From NCBI GenBank assembly GCA_038230275.1, contig JBBRNO010000243.1, positions 1-5,864 on the forward strand: a DNA stretch of 5,864 nucleotides. Reading direction: 5' to 3'. Position numbers and translations under genes: made by a program. Below the pieces are notes generated by a model. The model had not been told where the DNA came from. It did not search any database and saw nothing but the letters and a program-made list of their open reading frames with translations. This document shows positions 1 through 5,700 of the stretch, in pieces. This stretch comes from JANXXV01 sp038230275. GTDB taxonomy: Bacteria; Acidobacteriota; Terriglobia; Bryobacterales; Bryobacteraceae. Every line of letters starts with the position of its first letter. The first letter of the stretch is position 1.

Positions 1-630
1 GCTTGGGGCGACAGCGTCACCGATGGTGCTTATCTCCCCAACAAGCAAACCCAACGCTGGCAGGAGCAGTTCGTTACACGTCTCCGCGAGCGATTCCCGA
101 AAGCTCAGATCGAACTGATCACGCAGGCTTGGGGAGGCCGGAGCACCGGCAGCTATCTAGCGGAACCTCCCGGCAGCCCACACAACTATCGGGAAACCGT
201 GCTTGCCATGAAGCCGGACTTGATCATCTCGGAGTTCGTCAACGATGCGAGCCTCCAGCCTACCCAGGTAGAGGAGCGCTACGCCAGACTGTTGGCCGAC
301 TTCCAGGCCATCGGGGCCGAATGGATCATCCTTACGCCGCACTATGTCCGTCCCGACTGGATGGGCCTCACCAGCGAACGGGACATCGACAACGACCCTC
401 GCCCGTACGTTGCAGGCTTACGTCAATTCGCCGCAAAACATGACGTGACGCTGGCCGAAGCCTCGCTTCGTTACGGCCGCCTGTGGCGTCAGGGTCTCCC
501 CTACAACACACTCATGGTGAATGCGATCAATCATCCTGACGTCCGCGGGATGCGCATTTTCGCTGACGCACTCATGGCGCTTTTTCCAGAGCACGCCGAG
601 GATGCCCGGTCAGCAGGCGGCAAACCTTGA
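1..630 (+). CDS. SGNH/GDSL-type hydrolase, 5' end cut off by the window
   Basis: The reading frame is open from the first base to a TGA at 628-630 and gives 209 visible residues. The C-terminus is complete and the N-terminus lies outside the window. The first residues, AWGDSVTDG, are the block I motif of the SGNH fold, with Ser5 of the visible part as the predicted nucleophile. WGGRST at 44-49 fits the block II glycine region. EFVNDA at 78-83 fits block III, with Asn81 as the oxyanion-hole residue. INHPDVRGM at 176-184 fits block V, with catalytic His178. Such enzymes hydrolyse esters, often acetyl esters of carbohydrates or lipids, but the substrate cannot be read here. Normally an Asp lies three residues before the His; here that position is Ala175, and Asn174 precedes it. 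Because block I begins within a few residues of the window edge, only a short leader or an upstream domain is missing. The gene is convergent with the AraC gene. The family call is firm; the function is not. Confidence 0.85.
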   Translation, partial: AWGDSVTDGAYLPNKQTQRWQEQFVTRLRERFPKAQIELITQAWGGRSTGSYLAEPPGSPHNYRETVLAMKPDLIISEFVNDASLQPTQVEERYARLLADFQAIGAEWIILTPHYVRPDWMGLTSERDIDNDPRPYVAGLRQFAAKHDVTLAEASLRYGRLWRQGLPYNTLMVNAINHPDVRGMRIFADALMALFPEHAEDARSAGGKP

Positions 631-711
631 AGTCAACCTGATTACAATCGCTTCGGGTTCCAAAAAGGCCCAAGCTCCCCTACGGTCCAGCACCGCTGTC
701 ACCACCGCAAC

Positions 712-729
712 CGCGGCACGACTGCCGCG
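712..729. terminator. GC-rich hairpin between convergent genes, possible weak terminator
   Basis: CGCGGCA at 712-718 pairs perfectly with TGCCGCG at 723-729 around the four-base loop CGAC. It lies in the 102-bp gap between two convergent genes, ending a few bases before the AraC-gene stop codon (733-735 on the plus strand), which is where a shared terminator would be expected. No run of T follows on either strand, so intrinsic termination is uncertain. It could instead be a 3'-end stabilising hairpin. Confidence 0.35.
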
Positions 730-732
730 CGC

Positions 733-1665
733 TTAAGACTCAGAATCGGGCGTCCCGCGCCGCCCTGGCCGGTAGAAACTTCGCCGGTAAGTGCCTGGCG
801 TCATACCCATCGCCCGTTGGAAGGCGCGCGTGAAATTGGATTGAGACGAAAAGCAGCAGCGAAGGCCGATCTCGCAGAGCGGTACTTCACTGGCGGTAAG
901 TAAAGACTTCGCCAACTCGAGGCGCATCTTGCTCAAGTAACGGTTCGGCGGAATCCCCATGCGGTTCCGAAACATCCGAATGAAGTGGAAGGGGCTCAGA
1001 CATGCCACCGCCGCTAAGTGATCGATACTCACATCCCGCTCGAGATGCTGAGCCAGGAACTCGATCACGCGAGCGAGTCGTACGTCGTCAAGCTTGTGCC
1101 GGGTTTCGATTGGATTTACGCCAGGGAGACACTCCTCCGTATACGCCTGGGTGAGGCGCGCGGTCAGGGATAGTGCGAGCGTCTCGGCCAGGACACGGCC
1201 GGCCGATGTCGGTGCCTGCAGTTCTGCCAGCAGCGTCCAGCCGATCTGTCGAATCAACGGGTCATGCAAGTCTGCCAGGTAACGGATTTGGTGAGCGTGT
1301 ACGGGTGCACCACCCCGAATCTCCGAGACTTCGACAAATCGCGAGGACGGCAGATAGATATGCAGGCACTCGTGCCATTTGCTTAGTACGATCTCTTCTT
1401 CCCGCACCCCGGCGGAACACGTCCAGATCGTACCAGGAACAACCCTGGTAATTTGCCGTCGTCCATTGCCCCGGCGACTGACAACCGAATCGCGGTGACA
1501 ACGCGTGGCAACACCGATTTCTGTCTGAATCAGATCCACCGGCGGCAGTTCTCCAGCCGGATGGTACCGCAATTCCGCCGCAATTCCAGACCACTCGCAG
1601 GATAGCGACGAGTGCAAGATGTCGGCAGCCCCATACTTTTGCGTACCGTGATCGTACAGGTCCAT
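733..1665 (-). CDS. AraC-family transcriptional regulator
   Basis: This encodes a DNA-binding activator or repressor of about 310 residues, the usual length for the family. The C-terminal third has the paired helix-turn-helix architecture. The first helix-turn-helix is near residues 213-237 (SIDHLAAVACLSPFHFIRMF). The second is near 263-286 (around FSSQSNFTRAFQRAMG), followed by the diagnostic MTPGTYR. The N-terminal ~190 residues are the presumed ligand-sensing or dimerisation region and show no motif I can tie to a ligand. I chose the ATG at 1665 because GTGAGG lies just upstream of it. A GTG at 1674, three codons earlier, is also open and would give 313 residues. The gene is divergent from the quinone-oxidoreductase-type gene, the classic layout for a regulator controlling its neighbour and itself. 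A 7-bp inverted repeat lies shortly upstream of its start. Family assignment is near certain; the effector is unknown. Confidence 0.93.
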   Translation of the reverse strand: MDLYDHGTQKYGAADILHSSLSCEWSGIAAELRYHPAGELPPVDLIQTEIGVATRCHRDSVVSRRGNGRRQITRVVPGTIWTCSAGVREEEIVLSKWHECLHIYLPSSRFVEVSEIRGGAPVHAHQIRYLADLHDPLIRQIGWTLLAELQAPTSAGRVLAETLALSLTARLTQAYTEECLPGVNPIETRHKLDDVRLARVIEFLAQHLERDVSIDHLAAVACLSPFHFIRMFRNRMGIPPNRYLSKMRLELAKSLLTASEVPLCEIGLRCCFSSQSNFTRAFQRAMGMTPGTYRRSFYRPGRRGTPDSES

Positions 1666-1680
1666 CTGCCTCACTTTACC

Positions 1681-1717
1681 ATTCCCGTTCGCCTTCGGAA
1701 AACCGCAATCCGGGAAT
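1681..1717. promoter_or_regulatory. Candidate operator: inverted repeat in the divergent promoter region
   Basis: ATTCCCG at 1681-1687 and CGGGAAT at 1711-1717 are exact inverted copies whose centres are 30 bp apart, close to three helical turns. They lie in the gap between the divergent AraC-type gene and the MDR gene, nearer the regulator start. This placement fits an autoregulatory site. AraC proteins more often use direct repeats, and a 7-bp repeat in a gap of this size is not rare by chance. I saw no convincing -35/-10 pair on either strand to anchor it. Confidence 0.3.
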
Positions 1718-1803
1718 AGAAGTAAGCAGTCAGGGAGAATAATCGTGCGGCGGAACAGAGTTAGGCTGGAATCATTCTGACCAACTTCATAGATGCCATC
1801 CGA

Positions 1804-2709
1804 GTGAATGCCTTCGGCGGCGTGGATGCGATGGTCTTTGAGAAAGTGGCACGTCCGGTCCCAGGGCCGCGTCAGGTGCTCGTCCGGGTGGCCGCTGCCG
1901 GAGTGGGTCTCTGGGACTGTTGGGTTCGAGCCGGAAGAAGTGTACTTCCACAGCCGCTCCCGCTCACGCTCGGGGCTGACTTATCGGGTGTGGTCGTGGC
2001 AGTCGGCGCCGGCGTCTCCGAATTTCCAGTGGGTGCCGAGGTCTTCGGCGTCACCAATCCCCGTTTTGTTGGCGCATATGCGGAATACGCGTTGGCCGAA
2101 GTAGGGATGATTGCCCTCCGGCCTGCCACACTCACTCCGGTTGAGGCAGCCTCGGTTCCCGTGATTGGCTGCACAGCCCTTCAAATGCTCTTCGAGGAAG
2201 CGGCGGTGCAGGCTGGACAGACGGTAGTCATTCTCGGCGGCGCCGGCAACGTCGGGGCCTATGCGGTGCAGTTAGCGGTACTTTCGGGAGCTCACGTTAT
2301 CGCGACCGGCCGCCCACAACATCTCGATCGTATTTCAATGCTGGGAGCGACAGCGGTTGCCTCGGACGCGCCGGTCCCCGCCCGGTTTGTCGGCACGGCC
2401 GATGCGCTTATCGACACGATAGGCGGCGCCGCGCTCGCGAATGCGTTCGATTGGTTGCGGACCGGAGCTGTCTTAGTCTCCGCCGTGGCCCATCCTGATC
2501 CCGCCGCTGCTGCCCTCCACAAGGTTCAAGCGCATTTGATGCTGGTCGCTGTCACCACATCGAAACTGCGGCAACTCGCTGATCTTTTTGCCACCGGGCG
2601 ATTGCGGACTCACGTCGGCCAGGTGTTCAAACTCTCAGATGCCCGTCCCGCGCACGGCATGCTCGAAGGCGGTAAAGCTCCGCCGGGCAAGCTTATCCTG
2701 CTACCCTAG
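1804..2709 (+). CDS. Zinc-independent quinone oxidoreductase-type MDR enzyme
   Basis: This is a medium-chain dehydrogenase/reductase of the NADPH:quinone oxidoreductase (QOR-like) branch, predicted to reduce quinones or alpha,beta-unsaturated carbonyls with NAD(P)H in the cytoplasm. From the GTG at 1804 it has 301 residues. The N-terminal GroES-like domain shows GADLSGVVVAVG (57-68). The Rossmann domain has the nucleotide loop GGAGNVGAYAVQLA (145-158), then a second strand ending in ATGR (167-170). The C-terminus PPGKLILLP is typical. No structural-zinc cysteine cluster or catalytic zinc Cys/His set is visible, so the zinc-free QOR group fits best. The start is doubtful: the codons just before the GTG encode I-D-A-I-R, so IRVNAFGG reads like the standard MKAIRVxxFGG opening of this family, and no Shine-Dalgarno sequence precedes the GTG. 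The frame is open back to 1765, after a TAG at 1762-1764. The gene heads a plus-strand cluster and is divergent from the AraC regulator. The substrate is unknown. Confidence 0.88.
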   Translation: MNAFGGVDAMVFEKVARPVPGPRQVLVRVAAAGVGLWDCWVRAGRSVLPQPLPLTLGADLSGVVVAVGAGVSEFPVGAEVFGVTNPRFVGAYAEYALAEVGMIALRPATLTPVEAASVPVIGCTALQMLFEEAAVQAGQTVVILGGAGNVGAYAVQLAVLSGAHVIATGRPQHLDRISMLGATAVASDAPVPARFVGTADALIDTIGGAALANAFDWLRTGAVLVSAVAHPDPAAAALHKVQAHLMLVAVTTSKLRQLADLFATGRLRTHVGQVFKLSDARPAHGMLEGGKAPPGKLILLP

Positions 2710-2741
2710 TGCTTCGCCAACAACATTGATTGACAAAATTA

Positions 2742-2747
2742 AAGGAG
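2742..2747 (+). promoter_or_regulatory. Strong ribosome binding site of the HTHP gene
   Basis: AAGGAG ends seven bases before the ATG at 2755. It is the only near-consensus Shine-Dalgarno sequence I see in the plus-strand cluster, and it fixes that start. It suggests that the small heme protein is translated more strongly than the reductase before it or the hydrolase after it, both of which use GTG starts with weak upstream sites. Confidence 0.75.
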
Positions 2748-2754
2748 ATACTCC

Positions 2755-3030
2755 ATGACTCAGATCCCACCCGAACCCTTGGTTCCCGGCAACACTCTCA
2801 ACACGGCAACGCCGGAGGAAGGACGGGCGCTGGCGATCACCCTTGCCCGCCACACGATCCACGCGATGCAGAAGGATCTAGACGCTTTAAAAGCTGGCCG
2901 CCCCCAATACGCCAACGATCCCCTTGCGCTGATCGCGGCGGGCCATGTCGTCGCCGTCGAGTTCGCAACCATCGCGGCCGCCAATGACTACTGGAGGAAT
3001 TCGGTGACAGCCAAGACGGAGTTCAAATAA
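2755..3030 (+). CDS. Hexameric tyrosine-coordinated heme protein (HTHP) family
   Basis: This small 91-residue protein is read from an ATG with a strong AAGGAG site upstream. Residues 17-32 (NTATPEEGRALAITLAR) and 51-82 (QYANDP, ALIAAGHVVAVEF, TIAAANDYWRN) match, from memory, the HTHP of Silicibacter (Ruegeria) pomeroyi. That protein has ATPQEG, L.R, a Tyr followed by .KDANALIA, and TIAAANDYW at corresponding places. Tyr52 aligns with the tyrosine that ligates heme there. Arg32 and the TIAAANDYW tail are also conserved. The family forms a ring-shaped hexamer with one heme per chain, and peroxidase- and catalase-like activity has been reported. No signal peptide or membrane segment is visible, so it is probably cytoplasmic. 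It lies 45 bp after the MDR gene and 8 bp before the hydrolase gene, so it is very likely co-transcribed with the hydrolase and probably with the reductase. The family call rests on remembered sequence rather than a search. Confidence 0.82.
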   Translation: MTQIPPEPLVPGNTLNTATPEEGRALAITLARHTIHAMQKDLDALKAGRPQYANDPLALIAAGHVVAVEFATIAAANDYWRNSVTAKTEFK

Positions 3031-3038
3031 GGCAAATC

Positions 3039-3887
3039 GTGAGCATACCGGACGAGGGGAGATTTGAAACCTCCGATGGAGTGACTATTTTCTTTCGCCA
3101 TTGGCATCCATCCGTTCGCGCGCATGGCATGGTCGTGATCGTTCCCGGCTTCAACTCCCATAGCGGCTATTACCAGTGGGTTGCCGATCAATTGACAGCC
3201 ACTGGGCTCGCGGTCTTCGCCGTCGATCTGCGCGGGCGCGGCAAATCCGAAGGAGCCCGATTTTACGTCGAAAGCTTTGCCAGCTACGCGCTCGACGTCT
3301 CGGGGATGGTGGCTCTCGCTCAATCACGCGTACCGGCCGTGCCAGTCTTCCTTCTCGGTCATTCCGCGGGCGGTGTCGTCGCCTGTCTTTATGCTTTGGA
3401 ACAGGGCACGGCGTTGCGTGGCTTCATCTGCGAGAGTTTCGCCCACGAATTGCCGGCGCCCGGCTTTGCCTTGGCTGTCATCAAAGGTCTCAGTCACATT
3501 GCGCCGCACGCGCATCTATTGCGTCTAAAAAATGAGGATTTCTCCCGCGATCCCGCCATGGTCCGCGCAATGAACGAGGATCCACTCATCGCGGACGAAG
3601 CGCAGCCGACGCAGACGCTGGCGGCTTTGGTTCGTGCCGATGAGCAGCTCAAACAGAATTTCGCGCGCATCAACCTGCCACTGCTCATTCTGAACGGCTC
3701 AAAGGACAAGGCCGCCAAACCGGCCGGGAGTCAACACTTCTTCGAGATGGCCGGTTCCACGGACAAAACGCTAAAGGTGTATGAGGGGAGTTTCCACGAT
3801 CCCCTGAACGATTTAGACAGAGGAACTGTCATCGCCGACATAAAGGCCTGGATCGGCGCCCACCTTACAACCGCCGATGGTCAATGA
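3039..3887 (+). CDS. Alpha/beta hydrolase, monoacylglycerol lipase/lysophospholipase-like
   Basis: This is a 282-residue cytoplasmic serine hydrolase of the Hydrolase_4 (monoglyceride lipase-like) group, predicted to cleave small lipid or other esters. The nucleophile elbow is GHSAGG (107-112) with Ser109. The acid is probably Asp223 in NGSKDKAAKP, and the histidine is His253 in GSFHDPLND. The segments HSGYYQWVADQL (41-52) and AVDLRGRGKSEGAR (61-74) are the family-typical stretch after the oxyanion strand. The usual His-Gly of the oxyanion motif is Pro36-Gly37. There is no signal peptide or membrane segment. The start is a GTG eight bases after the HTHP stop, with only a weak upstream site (TAAGGC), which suggests coupled translation. 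It is convergent with the isomerase gene, with 36 bp between the stops. The true substrate is open; an acyl ester related to whatever the reductase acts on would fit but is inference. Confidence 0.9.
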   Translation: MSIPDEGRFETSDGVTIFFRHWHPSVRAHGMVVIVPGFNSHSGYYQWVADQLTATGLAVFAVDLRGRGKSEGARFYVESFASYALDVSGMVALAQSRVPAVPVFLLGHSAGGVVACLYALEQGTALRGFICESFAHELPAPGFALAVIKGLSHIAPHAHLLRLKNEDFSRDPAMVRAMNEDPLIADEAQPTQTLAALVRADEQLKQNFARINLPLLILNGSKDKAAKPAGSQHFFEMAGSTDKTLKVYEGSFHDPLNDLDRGTVIADIKAWIGAHLTTADGQ

Positions 3888-3923
3888 CCGGTCCTCAACT
3901 CACGCACACTGCGACGAGTAACC

Positions 3924-4763
3924 TCAACTCTCCCGAATCCCCGCCTTCGCCAACACCGCCCGCGCCGCATTCAAGCCCAGGCGTGCGCCTTCCTCCGGAG
4001 TCATCTCCTTCAGATGCCGGCCGAACACCTCCACGCTTAGCGCGTCCTCGTAACCAATCGTGTGCAGGGCCTTCAAAGCACCCTGCAAATCGATCACGCC
4101 TTCGCCCGGCATCAGCCGTTCATTGTCGCGAATCTCTTCCGGGGGCAGTTTCGCCGAGTCATTGAAGTGTACGTGGACAATGCGCTCTTTGCCGGCGTTC
4201 AAAATGTCCGCCGTGGTGCCGCCGGCATGGTGCCAGTGCCAGACGTCTAAAAGTAGCCCAACGTTCGGACCGCACTCCTTGGCAAACTCCAGCATCTCTC
4301 CCATGCGCCAGATAAACTCATGGGGAAACCGTGTTCGGATGTGCAGCGGCCCTAAAAACTCCAGCGCCAGCCGCACATGCGATCGAGCAAGAATATTGGC
4401 GCACTCGGTGAACCGCTTCTTGTAAATCCGCCGCAACTCGTCTTTCGGAACCTCGCTCGACGACATGAGATAGGTCATCATCCGCGGACATCCAATGGCC
4501 GCGGCAAACGGCGCAGCCTCTTCCAGTTTTGGCAACGACGCGCGAAACTCCGCTTCGTCCTTACGGAACTCCACCGGAAAATTGATCATCGCCGGCCGCA
4601 CCTTCGCGCTCTCCAGCAGAAGTCGCGTCGCCGCCAGACCGCTCTCCATCGCCGGATCCAGCGCCACGTCCACGCCCAGATAGCCCACTCGGCCCGCCAG
4701 CCGCGCAAACTCCGGCCAAGGCACTCTGCCCGCCACCAAGGTGCTGTTCAGCGAAAAATACAT
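3924..4763 (-). CDS. Sugar phosphate isomerase/epimerase family protein (xylose isomerase-like TIM barrel)
   Basis: This is a 279-residue member of the AP-endonuclease-2/xylose-isomerase-like barrel family (COG1082 type), which isomerises or epimerises sugars, inosose-like cyclitols or keto acids with a divalent metal. Numbering from the ATG at 4763, the expected metal and active-site positions are all present: Glu135 in LALEFLGP, Asp173 with the following WHWHH in LLLDVWHWHH, His199 in VHVHFND, and Glu245 in LSVEVFGR. PGEGVID (219-225) is another family signature. There is no signal peptide, so it is cytoplasmic, unlike its decayed divergent neighbour. The start MYFSLNSTL resembles family openings, and GAG lies a few bases before it. 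An ATG at 4781 would add six residues, but it would run into the dyad at 4775-4806. The stop is 36 bp from that of the convergent hydrolase. The substrate cannot be named. Confidence 0.9.
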   Translation of the reverse strand: MYFSLNSTLVAGRVPWPEFARLAGRVGYLGVDVALDPAMESGLAATRLLLESAKVRPAMINFPVEFRKDEAEFRASLPKLEEAAPFAAAIGCPRMMTYLMSSSEVPKDELRRIYKKRFTECANILARSHVRLALEFLGPLHIRTRFPHEFIWRMGEMLEFAKECGPNVGLLLDVWHWHHAGGTTADILNAGKERIVHVHFNDSAKLPPEEIRDNERLMPGEGVIDLQGALKALHTIGYEDALSVEVFGRHLKEMTPEEGARLGLNAARAVLAKAGIRES

Positions 4764-4774
4764 AGCCTCATTAC

Positions 4775-4806
4775 ATCGCATTCCTCACGCAGGCGCGCAA
4801 TGCGAT
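4775..4806. promoter_or_regulatory. Candidate operator: 8-bp perfect dyad between divergent isomerase genes
   Basis: ATCGCATT at 4775-4782 and AATGCGAT at 4799-4806 are exact inverted copies separated by 16 bases. The dyad fills most of the gap between the start of the intact isomerase gene (4763) and the start of the decayed Tat-exported one (4820). Its arms are 24 bp centre to centre, with extra matches in the spacer. A repressor such as a LacI- or GntR-type protein bound here could control both directions. No regulator gene for it lies in the window, and no promoter hexamers are clear. Confidence 0.4.
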
Positions 4807-4819
4807 AGATTCTTGCAGC

Positions 4820-5700
4820 ATGTCCACCACCCGCCGCCAGTTTCTGGCCGCCACGGCCGCAGCCGCCCTTGCCGGTACCGCCCGCTCCGCTGCTCGCTCC
4901 CGCTAACAGGTCGGCATCACCACCAACACCATTGGCGGCTGGGAGAGAGACCCGTTCTTCGGCTTCCGCGAAGCGCCCAGGTAGGCTACCGGAACGTGGA
5001 ATCGTTCATATCTTCGTTTCGTGGATATTACCCGGACAAACCGCAGGAACTGAAAAAACGTCTGGACGAAATCGGCGTCAGCGCAGTCACGTACTCCAAC
5101 GGCGGCACGCCTACAGAGACGCACTTTGAAGATCCGTCAAAGCGCGATGAGATCATCGCCGACCACCTCACGCCGTACCGAAGGTACCAACGCCGCCGAT
5201 CTGGAAATAGTGGCCGCCACACTCAATGAGCTTGGCAAGCTCATACGCATGGAAGAATGCATCAAGTTTGGAGTCCACGCCCACATGTGGAGCCAATTTG
5301 AGAATCGCCGCGAGTTCGATTACGTAATGGACCACATCGACCCGGCCAACGTCTCTTTCATTCTAGATACCGGCCGGATTAACCTCGCCGGTTCAGACCC
5401 CGGGGAGTCGGCTAATAAACTCGGGAATCTCGTCATAGAGTATTATCTCAAAGACACCAAGCCCGAGCATCGCGGCGGCGCCACGCGGCGAATCGACCGG
5501 CCGGATAGGAAGAAAGAGCCGCCGTTCTTTCCTCTCGGCAAAGGCGGCGTAGACTTCCCGGCACTCAAAGCACACCTCGACAAGACGTTCTGGCGCGGCT
5601 GGCTAACCGTGGAACTGGATTCCTCGCCCCCATCAGCCCCAAAGAAAGCACCCGGATCAGCAAAGAGTCCATCGAGAAAAAGCTCGGCATTCCAGTTTGA
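4820..5700 (+). pseudogene. Decayed Tat-exported sugar phosphate isomerase/epimerase-like gene
   Basis: The ATG at 4820 starts a twin-arginine signal (TTRRQFLAATAAAALAG), but TAA at 4904-4906 stops it after 28 codons. Family-like sequence continues: VGITTNTIGGWERD and FREA in the same frame to about 4975, then VGYRNVESF through NGGTPTE and HFEDPSKRDEIIADHL in frame 1 (about 4978-5169), then RRTEGTNAADL, HAHMWSQFENRREFDYV, FILDTG and LTVELDSSP in frame 2 (about 5171-5629). Finally ISPKESTRISKES, ending KKLGIPV and TGA at 5698-5700, is back in frame 1. The first and last shifts each fit a one-base loss, the last in a run of five C at 5627-5631. The middle shift fits a deletion of roughly 20 codons. 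Two expected metal-site histidines are replaced: DTGH by DTGR, and EFHLKDT by EYYLKDT. The intact form would be an exported TIM-barrel enzyme of about 310 residues. Several independent lesions make sequencing error an unlikely full explanation. Confidence 0.85.

Noticed and set aside
2730..2735. TTGACA matching a perfect -35 hexamer upstream of the HTHP gene
   Set aside because: At normal spacing the -10 position falls on the start codon region with no TATAAT-like sequence. The nearest candidate, GATACT, is only 11 bases away. It is not a credible promoter.
3879..3893. Palindromes GGTCAATGACC and GACCGGTC around the hydrolase stop codon
   Set aside because: The first has a one-base centre and the second none, so neither can form a terminator hairpin, and no T-run follows.
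3884..4165. Plus-strand frame overlapping the end of the hydrolase gene by four bases
   Set aside because: It is antisense to the well-supported isomerase gene, its product is low-complexity Pro/Ser/Arg sequence, and the overlap is only suggestive of coupling.
4741..5229. Continuous 162-codon plus-strand frame covering part of the pseudogene
   Set aside because: Only its second half (from about 4978) resembles the isomerase family. The first half is antisense to the intact isomerase start and then out-of-frame signal-peptide sequence. It is a fragment of the pseudogene, not a gene.
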